From: Fuscovulum blasticum DSM 2131 | GTDB lineage: Bacteria > Pseudomonadota > Alphaproteobacteria > Rhodobacterales > Rhodobacteraceae | DNA: 64,000 nt | NCBI RefSeq assembly: GCF_003034965.1 | Contig: NZ_PZKE01000014.1 | Coordinates: forward strand, 1-64,000 | Direction: 5' to 3' | Shown here: positions 63,905 to 64,000 of the stretch, piece by piece | Layout of the letters: the number at the start of each line of letters is the position of its first letter | Numbering within the stretch: the first letter of the stretch is position 1 | Position numbers and translations under genes: made by a program | The notes under the pieces: model-generated | The model's input: the letters and a program-made list of their open reading frames with translations, nothing else | Told to the model about the DNA's origin: nothing | The model's database searches: none

Positions 63905-64000
63905 TCAGCCGCTGCGGCGGCCGACCGGGAAATGCCGCGGGAAGCAGAGGCCCGCGGCGGCCCGGGCGGTGTCGCGCGCTTCGCTGACCGTGTAGGGCCG
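63905..64000 (-). CDS. 3' end of a minus-strand gene (start beyond the window)
   Basis: A frame is open from the right edge to TGA at 63905-63907 and ends with RPYTVSEARDTARAAAG followed by LCFPRHFPVGRRSG. Only about 31 residues are visible, too few to name a family. GC-rich third positions suit a real gene, but a chance open frame is possible. Confidence 0.3.
   Translation of the reverse strand, partial: RPYTVSEARDTARAAAGLCFPRHFPVGRRSG

Overview
The window is high-GC, gene-dense DNA that reads as a chromosome segment of an alphaproteobacterium, most probably Rhodobacterales (Rhodobacter/Paracoccus-type). The reasons are a stand-alone F1 operon atpH-A-G-D-C with no F0 genes and an extra reading frame between atpG and atpD, a manganese family II pyrophosphatase, a TIGR01459-type HAD phosphatase, a TRAP carboxylate operon and the strong G/C third-position bias. 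Placement is inference from gene content, not from a search. I see no phage, transposase, integrase or CRISPR array.

Layout. 1-896 is the 3' end of an RTX-type repeat protein. 1115-8287 is a surface-polysaccharide locus: an RgpF-like protein, a sulfotransferase with an N-terminal repeat module, a GT2 glycosyltransferase, an ABC exporter (kpsM on the minus strand, kpsE and kpsT on the plus strand) and galE. 8372-18000 is mixed metabolism: a mutarotase-like protein, an SDR, a solitary molbindin, long-form purC, a PfkB sugar kinase overlapping dtd, a small secreted protein, an acyl-CoA synthetase and an ABC exporter. 18083-23983 is a plus-strand run of small-molecule enzymes: three alpha/beta hydrolases including a PcaD-like one, a threonine dehydratase, a Tet-type MFS pump and an enolase-superfamily dehydratase. 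It ends at a strong bidirectional terminator facing clpA. 24057-28710 holds clpA, gloB, a methyltransferase and an L,D-transpeptidase.

29182-34825 is the ATP synthase F1 operon, with a StrF-like glycosyltransferase-fold gene inserted between gamma and beta. 34938-46508 is housekeeping and accessory genes: an H-type lectin, a soluble chemoreceptor, prs, a hydrolase, threonine aldolase, a YcgN-like protein, ribF, MaoC, a HAD phosphatase, a rhodanese, ppaC, azlCD, a DUF3775 protein, thioredoxin 2 and tRNA-Ala(CGC). 46729-50526 is a four-gene sulfate ABC importer in which every junction overlaps by 4 bp.

51081-63227 is the most interesting part: a compact 12-kb catabolic operon. It encodes a TRAP importer (DctP, Q, M), an IclR regulator, a HyuA/HyuB ATP-dependent hydrolase/carboxylase pair, a cupin, an HpcH/HpaI aldolase, a beta-keto-acid cleavage enzyme (DUF849/BKACE), a thiolase and an acyl-CoA ligase. 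The genes mostly overlap or lie within about 20 bp, and a candidate promoter with two inverted repeats sits upstream. The set is chemically coherent: import, ATP-dependent ring opening or ketone carboxylation, then cleavage of a beta-keto acid by two alternative routes. I do not recognise this exact combination. The last 770 bp carry no confident gene.
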